DNA of 64,000 nt from Polytrichum commune (lineage: Eukaryota > Streptophyta > Polytrichopsida > Polytrichales > Polytrichaceae), in contig OX485803.1 in NCBI GenBank assembly GCA_950295325.1, forward strand, positions 7,192,001 through 7,256,000, written 5' to 3'. How positions within the stretch are numbered: position 1 is the first letter of the stretch; every line of letters begins with the position of its first letter. The notes under the pieces are model-generated. The model did no database searches. It was not told where the DNA came from and was given only the letters and a program-made list of their open reading frames with translations. Below, piece by piece: positions 36,340 to 48,556 of this stretch. A program made the position numbers and the translations under genes.

Positions 36340-39300
36340 CTTGCCACCATGAATCAACCCTATAATCTTAGCAAAATGTCCACCACCAACCACCAACAAG
36401 GATCTAAACCAATTTGCATCTCAAACCGTAAACAAGCTCCCAAAACTATTTAACAATATTCCTCACACTCACTACGAAGTACACTGCCCCCAACCACTGC
36501 TATACCTAACCCTAACTCAAGAACATATCCAAATCATCCCAGAGGTCTCATATGGAAATTTACAAAAAAAAAAAAACCCACCTCTTACCATGCAACCTAC
36601 ACAAACCACTGCCAAGATCAGGAGCACTGGCCCATACACAACAACAAAATCCCTGCATCTAAAAAAAATCATAATGACTACAATACAAAGAAGCAAAACG
36701 CCAACTGATACAAACAAAACCAACCCCACAATCCATCACACCATCCTCCTCGTTCCTACCAAAAAAACACCTCACACCTTGCCAAGACACCATTTTTGAT
36801 CGCACACCTACAAACCACCTCACAACACAACAAAGCATCCCCCAAACTTTAAAATAATAATAAAATAATAATAAATTGTAGATACAATACACATACAACC
36901 TTAACTCCTGGTTGGCACCAAAATCACCAACCACTTGATACGGACCACCGCCCTCAATCACATACAATTAAATATCAACAAATCCATCAACCAAAACAAC
37001 ATCACCAAGCCTACCAATCTACAACTGCAATGATGAAGATTAAGATGCGCACTTGCCACTCCCGGCCTCACCATCGCCTCAAGCGTAAGGAAATTCTCGC
37101 TCAGTGTTACCTCAACTCCAATATGTTGGACAACTTGTCGGATGACCTGCATCCTTGCAGACTTGCATCAAACTATCGAAACCCTCTTCGAAAGCCCCTT
37201 CTGGCCAACATCAACTTCCACTAATGAGTCTCACAACTAGTAGCAAACTGGTACTTATCCATTAGGAGCTTACAGTCGTGATCTCAACAACAACCTCAAC
37301 ATCAACCCAACACATTTTACCTTAGTATCTGCTATCTTAGTTTTGTTACCTTACTTATATTACTTAATTAGAGGCTTAGAGGCATGAGGTAGAGATAGAA
37401 GTTGGTAGTTAAATATAGAGTTAGTGGTTAGTGACAAAGGTAGAGATTAAGTTAGTGACAAAGTTAGATATTAAAGCTAGAGATTAAAGCTCTAGCTTTA
37501 GTCTTGATTGAGTTTTGGCTTGGAGGGTGGCAAATAATCACCCATCCGAGTATTATTTCTCGGAATGATGACTTAACTCTCAACACTTATATTACTTGGC
37601 CAACCCAACCAAGGGTTTAGGGTTTAGGGTTTAGGAGTTGGGTTTAGGAGTTAGGTACTCCCATATAACAACCCTAGACCTACTCAAATAAATTATCAAA
37701 TGGGCAAGACTAGCCACACACACCGATCACAACTCCACTAAATTTCTTACCATCACACACGATGAACAATCCAACCAACCCACTTCAACAACCACATGTA
37801 ACTCCTATACTTACCATCCCGCCCTTCATTTTATAATATACCGAAACATTGCATGTTCCCACATACTACAACATCAAAGAACCCCTACTCACCTCCATTC
37901 TAAAAACTTTTCCACACACCTAACACACCACAAATACCCATCTTCCTCCAACAACTCCCTACAACACTCCTCCCCACTTGCACCACCTACCCAACCACAC
38001 CCACCCCCCTTGTTTCCCCTATGCTTCCCACCCATCCAATCTTACTATACAGATGGCTCATTCACAACACCGCATGGAGAAGGAAAAGACAATAACGCTT
38101 GAGCCATAGTTTTCAATGGACCACTACAAGTCAATATCATTGGTCACCTACCCGGATACCCCAATATTCTCATAGCATAATTATACACACTCTTGGTCGT
38201 TGCAGAACACAACAATATGCTCCCAAGGGATACATTCATATTCACAAATAGCCTCAACAACATGTATCTTCTCCTCAGCCACGCAAGAACCCCAACCTCC
38301 CAATATAACCACCTAGATAAGCTCCTCATAACAAGCTCCTCATAACCCAAATAGTAAATAAGCTAAATACCTTCCACCACAATATCACCATCCGCAAAGT
38401 CAAAGCCCACACAAAACATTGTTGGAAATGACGAGGCTAATAAATTGGCCAAATAAGAAATAGAACAACCCCGCATCGTAGAAACTCCTTTCTACTTCAT
38501 CGGCCATCACACACCGTATTGGCCATCTATCCCCCTGACATCTACACAACATGATGGAACAATCCACAACTCAAAAAACTACACAAAAGAAGAATACATA
38601 AGTGCATTCATCTCTCATGCAAAACATACAATACCCTATATAGACAGATAACTCTCCAACATAAAGATACACATAAAATGGTCAAGTTTATTAAGGGTTG
38701 CCCTTTGGATTACCGATGCTCAAACAACACAAACCCTCGGATTTAGATATGGAAGCTACTTAAGGAACTACCCAAAAGAACACATCCTCAAACAAGACAT
38801 ATCCCCAACATGTAATATGTGCATATCCCACCAAAATGACAAATGCCTCCACCTACTATCATGCTACATTAATAAACAGATAAACATTTTAAGGACAAAT
38901 CGACATAATAAAGTAGTGCACGCACTAGTAAACACACTACTAGCCCACCCCCATTACCCATTGTTTTACCCTAATCAACGCCGGTAACGTTAAAGACCGC
39001 ACACCTAACAACACCATACCTTCATGGCTACTCCCATGCACATGCTATCTACCAAGATGTAAATGCCCAACTCGACTTAGACCCAATATATTATGCATTG
39101 TAGGAGCCCCACCTATAGATAAACCACCCTCCACGCCTAGTCCCAAGCCTCAAAGTACACATATTTGAATTCACTTACTACAACGATAGGTTCCCCGCAG
39201 AAGCCACTAACCGAAAATTTGATAAACATGCCATTCTCCACCCAGACCTATCCCAACTAGGGTGGATAGTACTACCACTCAATATAATCACGGCAGGGAT

Positions 39301-39490
39301 AAGGGGCACTATACATACAACAACTATTAGACTCCTCCAAGACCCTCAAGTCCCCAACTCCAAAATCCATAAACTAATGGAATCCTTCTCCCAAATCGCT
39401 ATGAGGTACCTAAACACACATAATCCTAAACAACAGAAGATTAGAAAAAGGAACAAGCCCCGGTTCCACTTGACTAAACACACTTACTAA
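36340..39490 (+). pseudogene. Decayed LINE-type retrotransposon (RNase H and C-terminal region)
   Basis: On the plus strand, YYTDGSFTTPHGEG (from 38043) followed by an EHNNM and FTNSLNNMYLLL segment (about 38200-38270) has the order of an RNase H domain: Asp-containing first strand, Glu-containing helix, TNS/TDS strand. Further on, FEFTYYNDRFPAEATNRKFD (about 39165), GWIVLPLNIITAGIRGTIH (about 39260) and LMESFSQIAMRYLNTHN match the C-terminal signature I associate with RNase-H-bearing plant and protist LINE polyproteins. Many stops and frame changes break it. The reverse transcriptase core is not recognisable. The whole interval is A+C-rich and G-poor on this strand, so I extend the element left on composition only. 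Confidence 0.6.
37614..37668 (+). repeat. Interstitial telomere-like repeat
   Basis: Three TTTAGGG units in a row are followed by degenerate TTTAGGAG/TTGGG units. This is the plant telomere repeat type, inside the LINE-like interval. Confidence 0.8.
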
Positions 39491-42055
39491 CACCAAAAAC
39501 CATAACTAAACATAGAACACATAGCCCTAGCACTAACCACACAGTCCACCTATGAAAGTAGGCACTAAACCACCCCACTCTCATAGTCACGTAGACATGA
39601 GAGGGAGGCAGCGAACATACATCGCATGTCAAAGAAAAAAACTTTGACACCCTTTTTGCCTTTTCTTTTCTACTCCCATACTAACATGAAAGGTGATCTA
39701 CCCCCGAAACCACCAACTTGTTTGTGGTACAAAATTGATGCACCAAGGTTGCTTCAACATCATTTGTTCGCATTCATAAAGATCAACGAATTTGTCATCG
39801 AAGCAATTAATGCTTGGTTGCGTTGAAGACGAGTGGACTTGTAGCTCTCTCTCTCTCTCTATGAAGAACAAAATCTAGAATCGGATGTCACCTCGCCTCA
39901 TCTGCCAATGGTGGTTGGCATGCATGCTCATCAATTCCACAAGCTTCATGACTTCACAAACGATGTTGCTTACGACAACACGGAAAAGTAGTCTGGTTCT
40001 TCTATGTCCGGGGAGAAACTGGCAGTTACTTGCAGATGAATCGGTTGCGTTTGAGAAATAAATGGTTGAAGTTCAAGACTTCAGGAAATTTACCGATCAT
40101 TTTAGAGGAATCTATAGAATATACCCCAACTGAATAAAGCAAATCCGGAAGATGGCAACATGTAACCAGTTGGATTTAGAATCACTAGGATCTTGACCAA
40201 CTATATATGCCCAAAAACTTCCCGGGCACTAGTCTGGTTGTGTTCAAAGAGATTTGGTTTGATTTGGTAGGGTTATTCGTATGTTCATTGTTGTTGTGGT
40301 GAATTTTGCAATAAGTTTCGGAGATATGTAATTTTGTGTGAGGCTATAGCATGTTAGGTAGCGTCGTCCACATACATGAGGTACAAATTGTCAACACTTG
40401 AAAATTTTGTTTTTTCAAATTGTTTTGGAGTTGTAGCCAAACATTTTAGGTCATATCCACAAGAACGTCAGTTGTATCACTTGTATCACCAACCACAGGC
40501 ACCGATTTCTTGAAATTATGAAGCCACATAATTTATATCTATTGTATGAGTTGGCGGCTTATGATCGAGGTGAAGCATCCCTCATTCATGCCACCTTCTT
40601 CTCTTTAAATAAACAAAATCCGAAAGGGTCAATTTTTTTCACACGGGCCCCACACAACAGTGCCATCCAAGCTAAACATATGTTAATCAATACGAATTTC
40701 AAAAATTATGAGGAAATTACCTATGGCCGTGATTTAGATTTACTGCTCATTTGGCGCCAATCACATGCATCATACCCTACGAGTAGCAGGTGCAAAATTA
40801 AAAACGTGTTAGTGAACGGTGCCATGATAGTCAATAGATTAAGTACATTGATTATCCCAACGAGTACATGTTACTATTCGGAGTTACGCAGTGCAACCAC
40901 ATCTTACTCAAGAGTTCATTTTATCACTTAACAAAAGTTTGTTAAGTTGCTTGGACGTTATATAACATGAATGACTTTACTTGATAAAATATTCCGTTCC
41001 CATTAAATAGTTATGGCACTCGGTAACTCCGAATAGCAACACACACTAATTGGGGTAAGCAGTGTAGTGGATAAGTTTCTCACTGGTGCCATGATGGCAT
41101 GACTTGGACAATCTCTTCTAGAAAGTCGGCTCTCATATCACTCCATCTTGTCAAAGTAACTGTACATTTGACCCAGCTAAATAGGCCACGCAACATAACA
41201 TGAGTTGTTTGTCAATTTGAAGATCTACATTGTTTTCTCTAATTAGTGTGGGTTACCAATTGAAGTTACGTGTTGCTATACTTTTAATTGAGAGTATTAT
41301 TATTTTTACCCAAACAACATAAGTACATTGTTTTGTCTAATTAGTGTGGGTGGGAAATTCATGTGGGATGGGATTCGGTGTGGTCCATATCAATTTTATA
41401 GTACTTGCCTTGCCTTGAATTTTCATCCACAAATGCATAAGAAAAATCCCGCACTAATTTTTCACAATGGGCCACTTCAAATTATAAACATAAACAATGT
41501 GGGTAATTGGGAATTAATGTGACACACACCAATTAAACAAAAAAATTAAACTATGTAGTTAGTATGCACACTAAAGAATATGATATAACTTAATTGGTGA
41601 AAAAACAATAATGTCAATAAAAAGTTATAGCAACTGCCAACAGGTAACTCCAAATGGTAGCCCCACACTAATTAGACAAAATAGTGTAGTTATCTTATTG
41701 AATATCAACTTATTGTGTGCGGGTTACAAGCATCGATTTATAATAACTAAACTAAATATGATATTTAGTGTCACTTACTATATGGAATTACACTTTACTC
41801 TTTTTATTACTATTAATGTGATTTTTGTACCAAGTAGAGATGTTAATGCTCCACAATGTCCAAAAAACCAATTCAACCTTTTGAGTAAATATTGAGATGT
41901 ACATGACATGATTATAGCATTGCATAATTTCAAATAGTAAGTGTCACTAAAGATCATATTTACAGTACTATCCACTAAAGAAAAGAGTGTAGATTCCTCA
42001 TTACGAGTGTGGCCCACAATATTTGTTGTGATTTGTGGGACCACACAAACGCCAA
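39491..42055. other. Intergenic DNA, nothing recognised
   Basis: A 137-codon frame at 40518-40931 overlaps a partial reverse family-D fragment (about 40690-40830) and is not considered a gene. AGTGTGG-type repeat motifs recur at 41240-42030. Confidence 0.5.
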
Positions 42056-42520
42056 AAATATCCGGATTGGCATTTTTAAATGCCTAATCCGGTTTTGTCC
42101 GGATGACCCTAGTATCGTCCAGGGATTCTGTGAAGTGTAGGAGTTCTAGAACTATCCGTACCCGCTTATCTTCTACTCCTTAGCCGAATTTCCGGAAACC
42201 CCGATTTCCGGACTTTCGGGCTTTTGGACACTCTTCTTCTTCCGGAGTTTGCCTTTCCGGATTATATCTCTAGGTCATAATTATAATACTCACCCCTCTG
42301 ATCTAGATTTACCCCTCTACATTCTACCCTCTAGAATAGGTGATTTCTTCCGGTGAAGACGTCCCTTATAAGATTGGGATCCGGGTCTTCCCTCACAACC
42401 AATCCGGATTGGCCAAATCCGTCTTGGCAGGTCACACAGGGAGATCCGGATTATATCTTAGGACCACAACGACCGGAGTATTCCAGATTCCAACCGGAGA
42501 TCTGACTCGACGGGATAAGT

Positions 42521-42968
42521 GGGTGATCCATACCACTTTCCGGATTGTCCCGTCCACAAGCGGTGAGACCTCTTCAGAAGATCAGTTTGGCGCAAGTCCG
42601 GATCCCTTCCGGATCTTTGCCCAGTCCTCCCCACGGCTATCTCACCTAGACGTAACCCAGACATCCGGACCAATGAGGTTCCCTTCCCGCTACACTCCGG
42701 AGACGGCCTCCAACATGGAATCCTAACTGTTCCGGTCCTTCCCTCCTCCTTCTGACGGATCGATCCGGCTACCACTTCCTGGGATTCTACTCAATCTGAG
42801 CTAACTGGGTGATCCGTACCACTTTCCGGATTGGTCCGTCTAAGGGCGGTGGGACCTCTTCAGAAGCTCGGATGGCGCAAGTCCGGATCTCGCCCAATCC
42901 TCCCAACGGCTATCCCACCTAGACGTTACTCAACCATCCGGAATAGTGAGGTTTCCCTCCCACTACAC
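42521..42968 (+). repeat. Direct repeat, offset 286 bp
   Basis: About 42521-42697 and 42807-42968 align along their length, both starting GGGTGATCCRTACCACTTTC and sharing GACCTCTTCAGAAG, GGCGCAAGTCCGGATC and CACCTAGACGT. Identity is moderate, so the duplication is not recent. Confidence 0.85.
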
Positions 42969-43444
42969 ACAGAGAGGATCCGCAAGGCAATAACTAGTTC
43001 TGATCAGGGTCTCTTCTCCTCTGCCCTATCCGGAACTCCTATCCACTCATGCTCTCCCTCCTCCGCTAACAATCTCATAATCATTCGTACGCAAAATCAA
43101 ACAAGGATAGTCAAGGAGTGAGAGATCAAAAAAGAATTTTTTAGAGTAGGAGCAATAAAAAAAAACAATGGAGAAGAGACCCTTCTCCAACTCCTTATTC
43201 AGCCTTAACTAGAGGCCCCTAAATCCCTAAACTGAGGGCGGCGGCCCTGGCGGCCGCCGCTAAGAAAACCCTAACTGCTTCCGTCCTCCCAGATTTCCCG
43301 GATCAAGATCCGGATTTTCCGCTGACAAAACCCCAGGGAGATTTTTATTCCTCATCTTCAAAAACTCCTAAGTCCTATCTTCCTACCTCTATTCTGCCTA
43401 ACTAATCTAGTTACCATCCTAAGCTAAGAAGAGCGGTGCTTCTT

Positions 43445-45460
43445 CTAAGCTGCTCCCTCCTTCGAATGGCTGTCGAGTCCACTGACGACGGATGAGCCCC
43501 CTCCCGGCGACGCCTTCTGTAGCCGCGTAAGCATCCTTCTCATGTTCGGAGAAGGGGCAATCTCATCCTCCGAGTCCACTGCTCCTTCGGTCCGCGGTGT
43601 TCCGGAAACTGTATTTCCCTTCCGGATGCTCCAGATCGGGGAAAGATCGCTTCCGGTGCGCTGTTCCGGATTTTGTCCGCCCGAGATCGAGGCAGTCCGC
43701 GGATCCATGTTGGAGGCCGCCCTTGAGGGTGGCGGAGGGAATGGGCTAACCATTTGGCAGTCCGGAGGAGACGACGGCGAGGCTTGGGTCATAGGGGCCT
43801 TACCCCTACTCGGAGTTGCCTCTCGATCCGAAGTCTGGTGCCTTATCGGCGTCCTAGCTCTATCCGGAGTCCGGGACCGATCCGAGGTCCGCGGAACAGG
43901 GGACTGACCTCATCCGGATTTAACAGACCCGGTGCTCTTCCGCCTCACCTAGGGAGAGCGGATCCTCTCCGGAGCTCTTCCGAAACTAGCAGGCCGAGAG
44001 CCGCCTCCCTGCTGGTTGGGTCCTGCAGATGTTGGCGGATTCTGGACCAGGGCAACTTCACCAACCACCTCGTAGAGGGTTCCGGTTGGTGACCCAGGCG
44101 GACCCGGATAGAGTACCCGCCGGGGTGTTCCGCTTGGCGGAACCACCTTCTGGATTTCCGCCAGGAGATCCTTCATCGTCCGTGAGTATTTCACGAGGAT
44201 GGGGAGGGTCTGCCTAGCGGAAGCGGGTTCTCCGGACTCCATCATCCGGTCGTAGAGATGCGCCTTGTTGACGATCTCTGCCGGATGCCCCACCAGCTCC
44301 CGGATCCGACTGAAGACCAATGCCTGCTCCGCGTGGTACTTCCGGATCTCCTCGCTCTTCTGACTCAGCTCCTGAGTCATGGCCGCTACCTGCGCGGTGA
44401 GGTGAGCATTCTCCGTCTTGGCTTGCTCGAGCTCCTTCATGTCCGCCCTCTTTGCCAACTCCCGGAGAATATTTCCGGGTCCGCAGTCGTCCAGGGCCTG
44501 GTTCGCTCCTCGGACAATGTGTTCTAGCTGGTAGTACTGGTTCTGCAGGTCCTCCAACCCCTCCTGGACCCGCTTGAAGGGATTTTCCGGAAAGTCCCAA
44601 GCGGAGAGATCCACATTCCGCCAAGTGGTCTCCCGGTTGGGTCCGGCTTCCGGATGATAATGAGGGGGGAGGGAGAGCTTGGCCTCTGGAGGGTCGGCGG
44701 CGGGCTTCCGGGTGAAGAGGGAGGCGCTTCCGGTATGATGGGGTCGCTGGAAGTCTCCGTCTCGAGGTCTTCAACTTCCGGATGGAGCTTGTAGGTGACC
44801 TCGTCCGCTGCTATCGTCAGCAGGTCCTCCTCCTCGGCCGTGATACAGTCAAAGTGCTGATAGAGGTGCAGAATGAAGGGGGAGAGGAAGGAGGGTTTCC
44901 GGCCTATATGGGGGAGGGCCCGCCCTACTATCTCTTGAATTATCAACCCCCAATTCACGGGCCGGACTCCGGACATAGCACCGAACAGGGTGTTAGCCAT
45001 GGTAAGGCTAATACGCTTAGGCTTGTCCGGGTTAAGGATGGGCAAGAGGAATTCTAACACCCTCCGCTCTCTAAGGTTCCGGCAGTTCCCGGGGTGGAAG
45101 CCGTCCTTCGGGTCCGCGTCCCCTCTAAATTTTCCGGCGAGCAGGCCATCGCGGCGGCCGGCCCATCCCTCTGCAATTCCCCTCGGGAACCCGTAGACCC
45201 TATTCCAAACATCCGGAGTCCAACTATCCGGATCCCTCCTCTTGGTCCTAGCCACTGATTATCTCTCTCGAACTTGAACTCCCGGAGGGTATCTTCCGCT
45301 CGGAGGTTCCAGGGTTTGGCGAGCAACCCGCGCAACCCATAACCCGGAGATCCTCCGCTAGCTCCTGGAGCTCCCCGTCCTCCCTCGGAATTGCGGGGAT
45401 GAGGGCTTTTAGCGGAACCGGGATGGGTTCCCTCCGATCCTCTTCCCGTGCTTCCGGCAT
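43445..45460 (-). pseudogene. Frameshifted gag-like / plant-transposon-type protein gene
   Basis: Reading leftward from the ATG at 45460: segment A (to about 45340, MPEAREEDRREPIPVPLKAL), segment B (to about 45250, KPWNLRAEDTLREFKFERDN), segment C (to about 44640, DVWNRVYGFPRGIAEGW, then ILNPDKPKRISLTMANTLFG and KPSFLSPFILHLYQHF), segment D (to 43949, a coiled coil with KELEQAKTENAHLTAQVAAM). Segment E runs in the same frame as D past stops at 43949 and 43916, is Ser/Arg/Pro-rich, and ends at 43445. Three frameshifts and two stops imply decay. Segment C resembles the plant domain annotated as putative plant transposon protein (Transposase_32-like), found fused to retroelement polyproteins; that assignment is from pattern memory. 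No protease, RT or integrase follows. Confidence 0.6.
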
Positions 45461-45535
45461 TTTCCTCTCTTCTCTCAACTTCCGTCTCAACTACGGAAAC
45501 TCTCTCCCCTCCGGATACCCTCTCTTCCGCTCAAC

Positions 45536-45614
45536 TACTACGGAGTCCCGGCAAGCCAACTGCCGGTGACTGGAAATTACGGAGTCCCAGCAATCCAACT
45601 GCCGGCGGCTCGAG
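45536..45614. repeat. Tandem duplication, 39-bp period
   Basis: Two adjacent units begin TACGGAGTCCCRGCAAKCCA and include ACTGCCGGYG. They lie in the leader of the gag-like gene. Confidence 0.75.
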
Positions 45615-45688
45615 AAAAAAACAGCCTCACCACTCGTTCTCTCGACAATTTTTCTTCTTGCAAAAAGTGGAGAGGAGAAGGAAGGGAC

Positions 45689-45890
45689 CCTTAAATATCC
45701 TTCCCCCCTCTTCCTTCCCCTTATACCGTTAGGGTTTAACGGAAAACGGTTGCCAACCGTTTTCCAACGGTTTTACCCCAACCGCCATAAGTCCGTTGTA
45801 ACCGCCACTTCCGGACCGTTGGTGAATCTTGGCATAACCGTTACTAGGTCCGGACCATTGATCCAACGGTCCCCCCTAGTCCAATTTGCC
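45689..45890 (-). promoter_or_regulatory. Putative promoter of the gag-like gene
   Basis: On the minus strand, GGATATTTAAGGG (45689-45702) is a TATA-like box about 230 bp upstream of the ATG at 45460. Upstream of it (45725-45885) are at least eight AACGG/CCGTT cores, several in palindromic pairs, and a telobox-like AAACCCTAA at 45729-45737. AACGG is the core bound by MYB proteins, including three-repeat MYBs at mitosis-specific elements. The cluster lies where a plant promoter would be, but activity is inference. Confidence 0.5.
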
Positions 45891-46757
45891 GGACCGGTAA
45901 TAATACCCTTTTTATCATTTTTATCGTGCGAGGCGGATTTAGAACGCCTTATTTTCTAGAACAATTAATTTTAACCTAAGAGACCCTATTATCCCTATAT
46001 GAGCATGGTAAAATATGGAAAATGGATCCATATTTCCATATTTTCATATTTTCGTAGAATAGTGGGCTCCCACATGATCAGTGAAGACAAATTTCCAAAA
46101 AAGTGGCACCTTTGTACATGGATATGTGCAATTATGTTGCCCATCCTAACTCATTGACATTCCACACTATTTTGAATATTTACTACCACAGTAACAAGAT
46201 ATTGTTTAATATAATTGTTGTGGGGTTGAATAGTAGACAATGTTATAAGTTGTTTGTAATCTAATATTGACTCAAAGTGATTTGCAAACATAACAATATT
46301 CACATCCATAACATTGTTATGTGGGACTAACAATATTCCATAGAATAATCTCCACGTTCAATATGAATGCAACCTAATAACTTCTGTTCGCCAAGACAAT
46401 TTAGTATAGAATTCTCAGTTCTTTGTAAAACCTTTTATTGGATGCTTTTGAAATGTGTCCTGTTAAAAGCGGAGGAGGTGTAATAAGTACCCGGTGTTGG
46501 TGCAAATGCCATTTCTCCTCAACTAGGACAAGGACCTTAAGAATTCCACCTCACCTCCTATATGGTAACCACCTCCACCACCTTCTACACATTCAACCTT
46601 TTGAAAAGTCCACTTTTTGAAGTATAGCTCTAGTGCTACCTTCCATTTTTGGCATACCTGGGAAAAAGGAACCTCCAAGCATCATCAGTGACAATCGAGA
46701 AATCATCCCATCTTCTTGGTAAATTTACATGGGAGAGAGGGCAACATGGTACACTCT

Positions 46758-46813
46758 AAACTCCGTAGTATCACACCTGTGGCAACCAAAGTGCATGTGA
46801 TATTACGGAGTTT
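46758..46813. repeat. Hairpin with 17-bp arms
   Basis: AAACTCCGTAGTATCAC and GTGATATTACGGAGTTT are reverse complements with one mismatch, separated by 22 bases. Confidence 0.8.
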
Positions 46814-47219
46814 TGTAGTGTTAACATGGATGTGTGATATTATAGAATTAGTGTAGCATGTGACACTATGGAATAACACAAAGGAGATGTGAGAACAATT
46901 TGAATTTGTTCTCTAGTCACCTATGCTAGTGTGATGTGGCGGATGCATGCACCAACATTTAACAAGTGGCATAAGAAGACGAAGAAGAAAAAGAAGAATA
47001 AGAAGGTGACACTCCACATGTTGACACATGGCACAATGCAAGGGTGTGGGTTGACTTCTTTGGTGGTTTGCATAAATGGCAAAATTCATGATAGAAGGGG
47101 GAGAAATGTGACAATAAGGAGTGAGATTTGAACTACAAACATATGTTCCATAGGGTATCATAAGCAAAAAAAAGTGTGTGACATGATGGAGGTCGATATG
47201 ACGGAGTTTAGGGTGTATA

Positions 47220-47513
47220 TGAGAGTATGTCTCATTCATTCCAACGTAAAAGCCTTGAAAAAAGTCCGCTCAACCTTATTAAACACCGAAAATTGTTGCC
47301 CCATGCTAGATCACATCTTCATTCAGTTGGGCCATGCCCCGCCCATGCCTCCTTCATTGTCCGGTCTTCCCCATGTCCCCTGCCCGAACCTACGTGTGAA
47401 CTTTTTCTCGTTGGGAACCAATGCGAGGGAAACATGATACATGAGAGTATCTCTCATTCATCCCAACATAAAAGCCCTGAAAATAGTGCGCAACCTTATT
47501 CAACACCGGAATT
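47220..47513 (+). repeat. Direct repeat, about 72 bp, offset 222 bp
   Basis: Both copies start GAGAGTATSTCTCATTCATY and share CCAAC, AAAAGCC, TGAAAA and CAACCTTATT before diverging. Confidence 0.75.
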
Positions 47514-48144
47514 TACTCTAAAGACCCGGAATCAATCTACTTGAGATAGTAAGTGTGTTACTTTGATGTACTTATTATATGGGATTGAGTTCTAATGTTG
47601 GATGGAGTAAACATACGCTCGTATACGATAACTATTTCTCTACTTACAATGAATGCTCCGGAGAGGGGCAATTATCCCATACGAACATATTTCTAATCTA
47701 TCCAACAATAGAACACGACCTATAGGTTTGTGACCAATGTATATCGAACGACTTGGACTAGACTGATTTTGGATCTTTAAAACTAAATCCAGTGTCAAAT
47801 CAACTAAAAGTTTAATAACTTCCGGTCGCATATTGTTCTAGAGCTTGTAAGTTGTTGAATAAGAGGTATGTTATCATGTGATTGTTTTCTCTCTCCATCT
47901 ACTCCTCTTTTTGAGAAGGGGTTCCCAATGTGAGAAGGATGGGTTATATATATATATATATATATATCCAACCGAAGGACACTTCACATGTTTCGCAGGC
48001 CACCTTGTGAAACAAAGTGTGATCAGGTCAAACTTATTTACTCAACCTCTCATCTTTTATTACAAATGTTAGAAGTTGTCAATGACCATTCAACATCAAA
48101 TATTGACCTTTCACATCTTCCACACCTACTCAACAAACTTGAGA

Positions 48145-48515
48145 GATGACTTTGATGTTGTCACCGGCGTGGATTATGGTGTTGCTCGTCGTCTAACTTA
48201 GTTAGTCTAAGTCTACGCGTAATCATGAAACATGTATTACAATAGATAACTTAGAAAGGCCACGAAGGCTATTGCCTTCTTTCAAAGGTGAACACATTGA
48301 ACATGCACAACGAAGCATGCCAAAACCCATCTCCCCCAAAAGCAAGCTCTGCCATTCCCATACAGTTGGCTAAACATATATGGTTCACCCAAGCACCCCC
48401 ACTATAACTGGGTGGACCATAGTTAGTAGGGTACATGGAAACCAAGTGTTGGGAAGGTCACTCATCCTAGTACCACTCCGGCCTTAGGCCTTTGCATCAT
48501 TGGAATCCCAAGCTT
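48145..48515 (-). repeat. 5S-rRNA-derived dispersed element, copy 1
   Basis: On the minus strand the first about 75 bases (48515-48440) resemble the 3' half of plant 5S rRNA. GAGTGGTACTAGGATGAGTG corresponds to the internal control region around GAGTAGTACTAGGATGGGTG. The following about 290 bases match 55800-56070 in the same order. This composition fits either a 5S-headed SINE or an LTR of the Cassandra TRIM family, whose LTRs contain 5S sequence. I cannot separate the two from two truncated copies. Confidence 0.65.
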
Positions 48516-48556
48516 GCACCTGAACCATGTGCCCAAGGAAACCTTGAAGACCCTTA

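Larger units (their letters stand above)
42056..45960 (-). mobile_element. GC-rich, CCGGA-rich island, probable non-autonomous retroelement
   Basis: Base composition changes sharply at both edges. Within the interval TCCGG/CCGGA occurs dozens of times, while it is rare outside. It contains a decayed gag-like gene on the minus strand (43445-45460), a promoter-like region upstream of it (45689-45890), direct repeats on the distal side (42521-42968), and a hairpin near the left edge (42063-42093, arms CCGGATTGGCA and TGCCTAATCCGG). I could not find matching LTRs, terminal inverted repeats or target duplications, so the class and exact ends are unknown. Confidence 0.55.
45961..48144. other. Intergenic DNA with small repeats
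   Basis: It holds the inverted copy of the 13205-13280 repeat (46150-46235), a hairpin (46758-46813), a direct repeat (47220-47292 and 47442-47513) and a TA microsatellite (47944-47967). No gene is supported. Confidence 0.6.

Noticed and set aside
40518-40931. 137-codon plus-strand open frame
   Set aside because: It overlaps a fragment of the non-coding family-D repeat and shows no domain.
42056-42110. Helitron 3' end (hairpin near a terminus)
   Set aside because: The hairpin is clear, but no CTRR end followed by T is found at the expected distance.
43542-44092. Plus-strand open frames of 112-121 codons
   Set aside because: They are shadows opposite the GC-rich gag-like gene, with low-complexity Arg/Pro/Ser content.
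42056-45960. Complete LTR retrotransposon
   Set aside because: I looked for similarity between the left and right ends and found none. The direct repeat at 42521-42968 is internal to one side.
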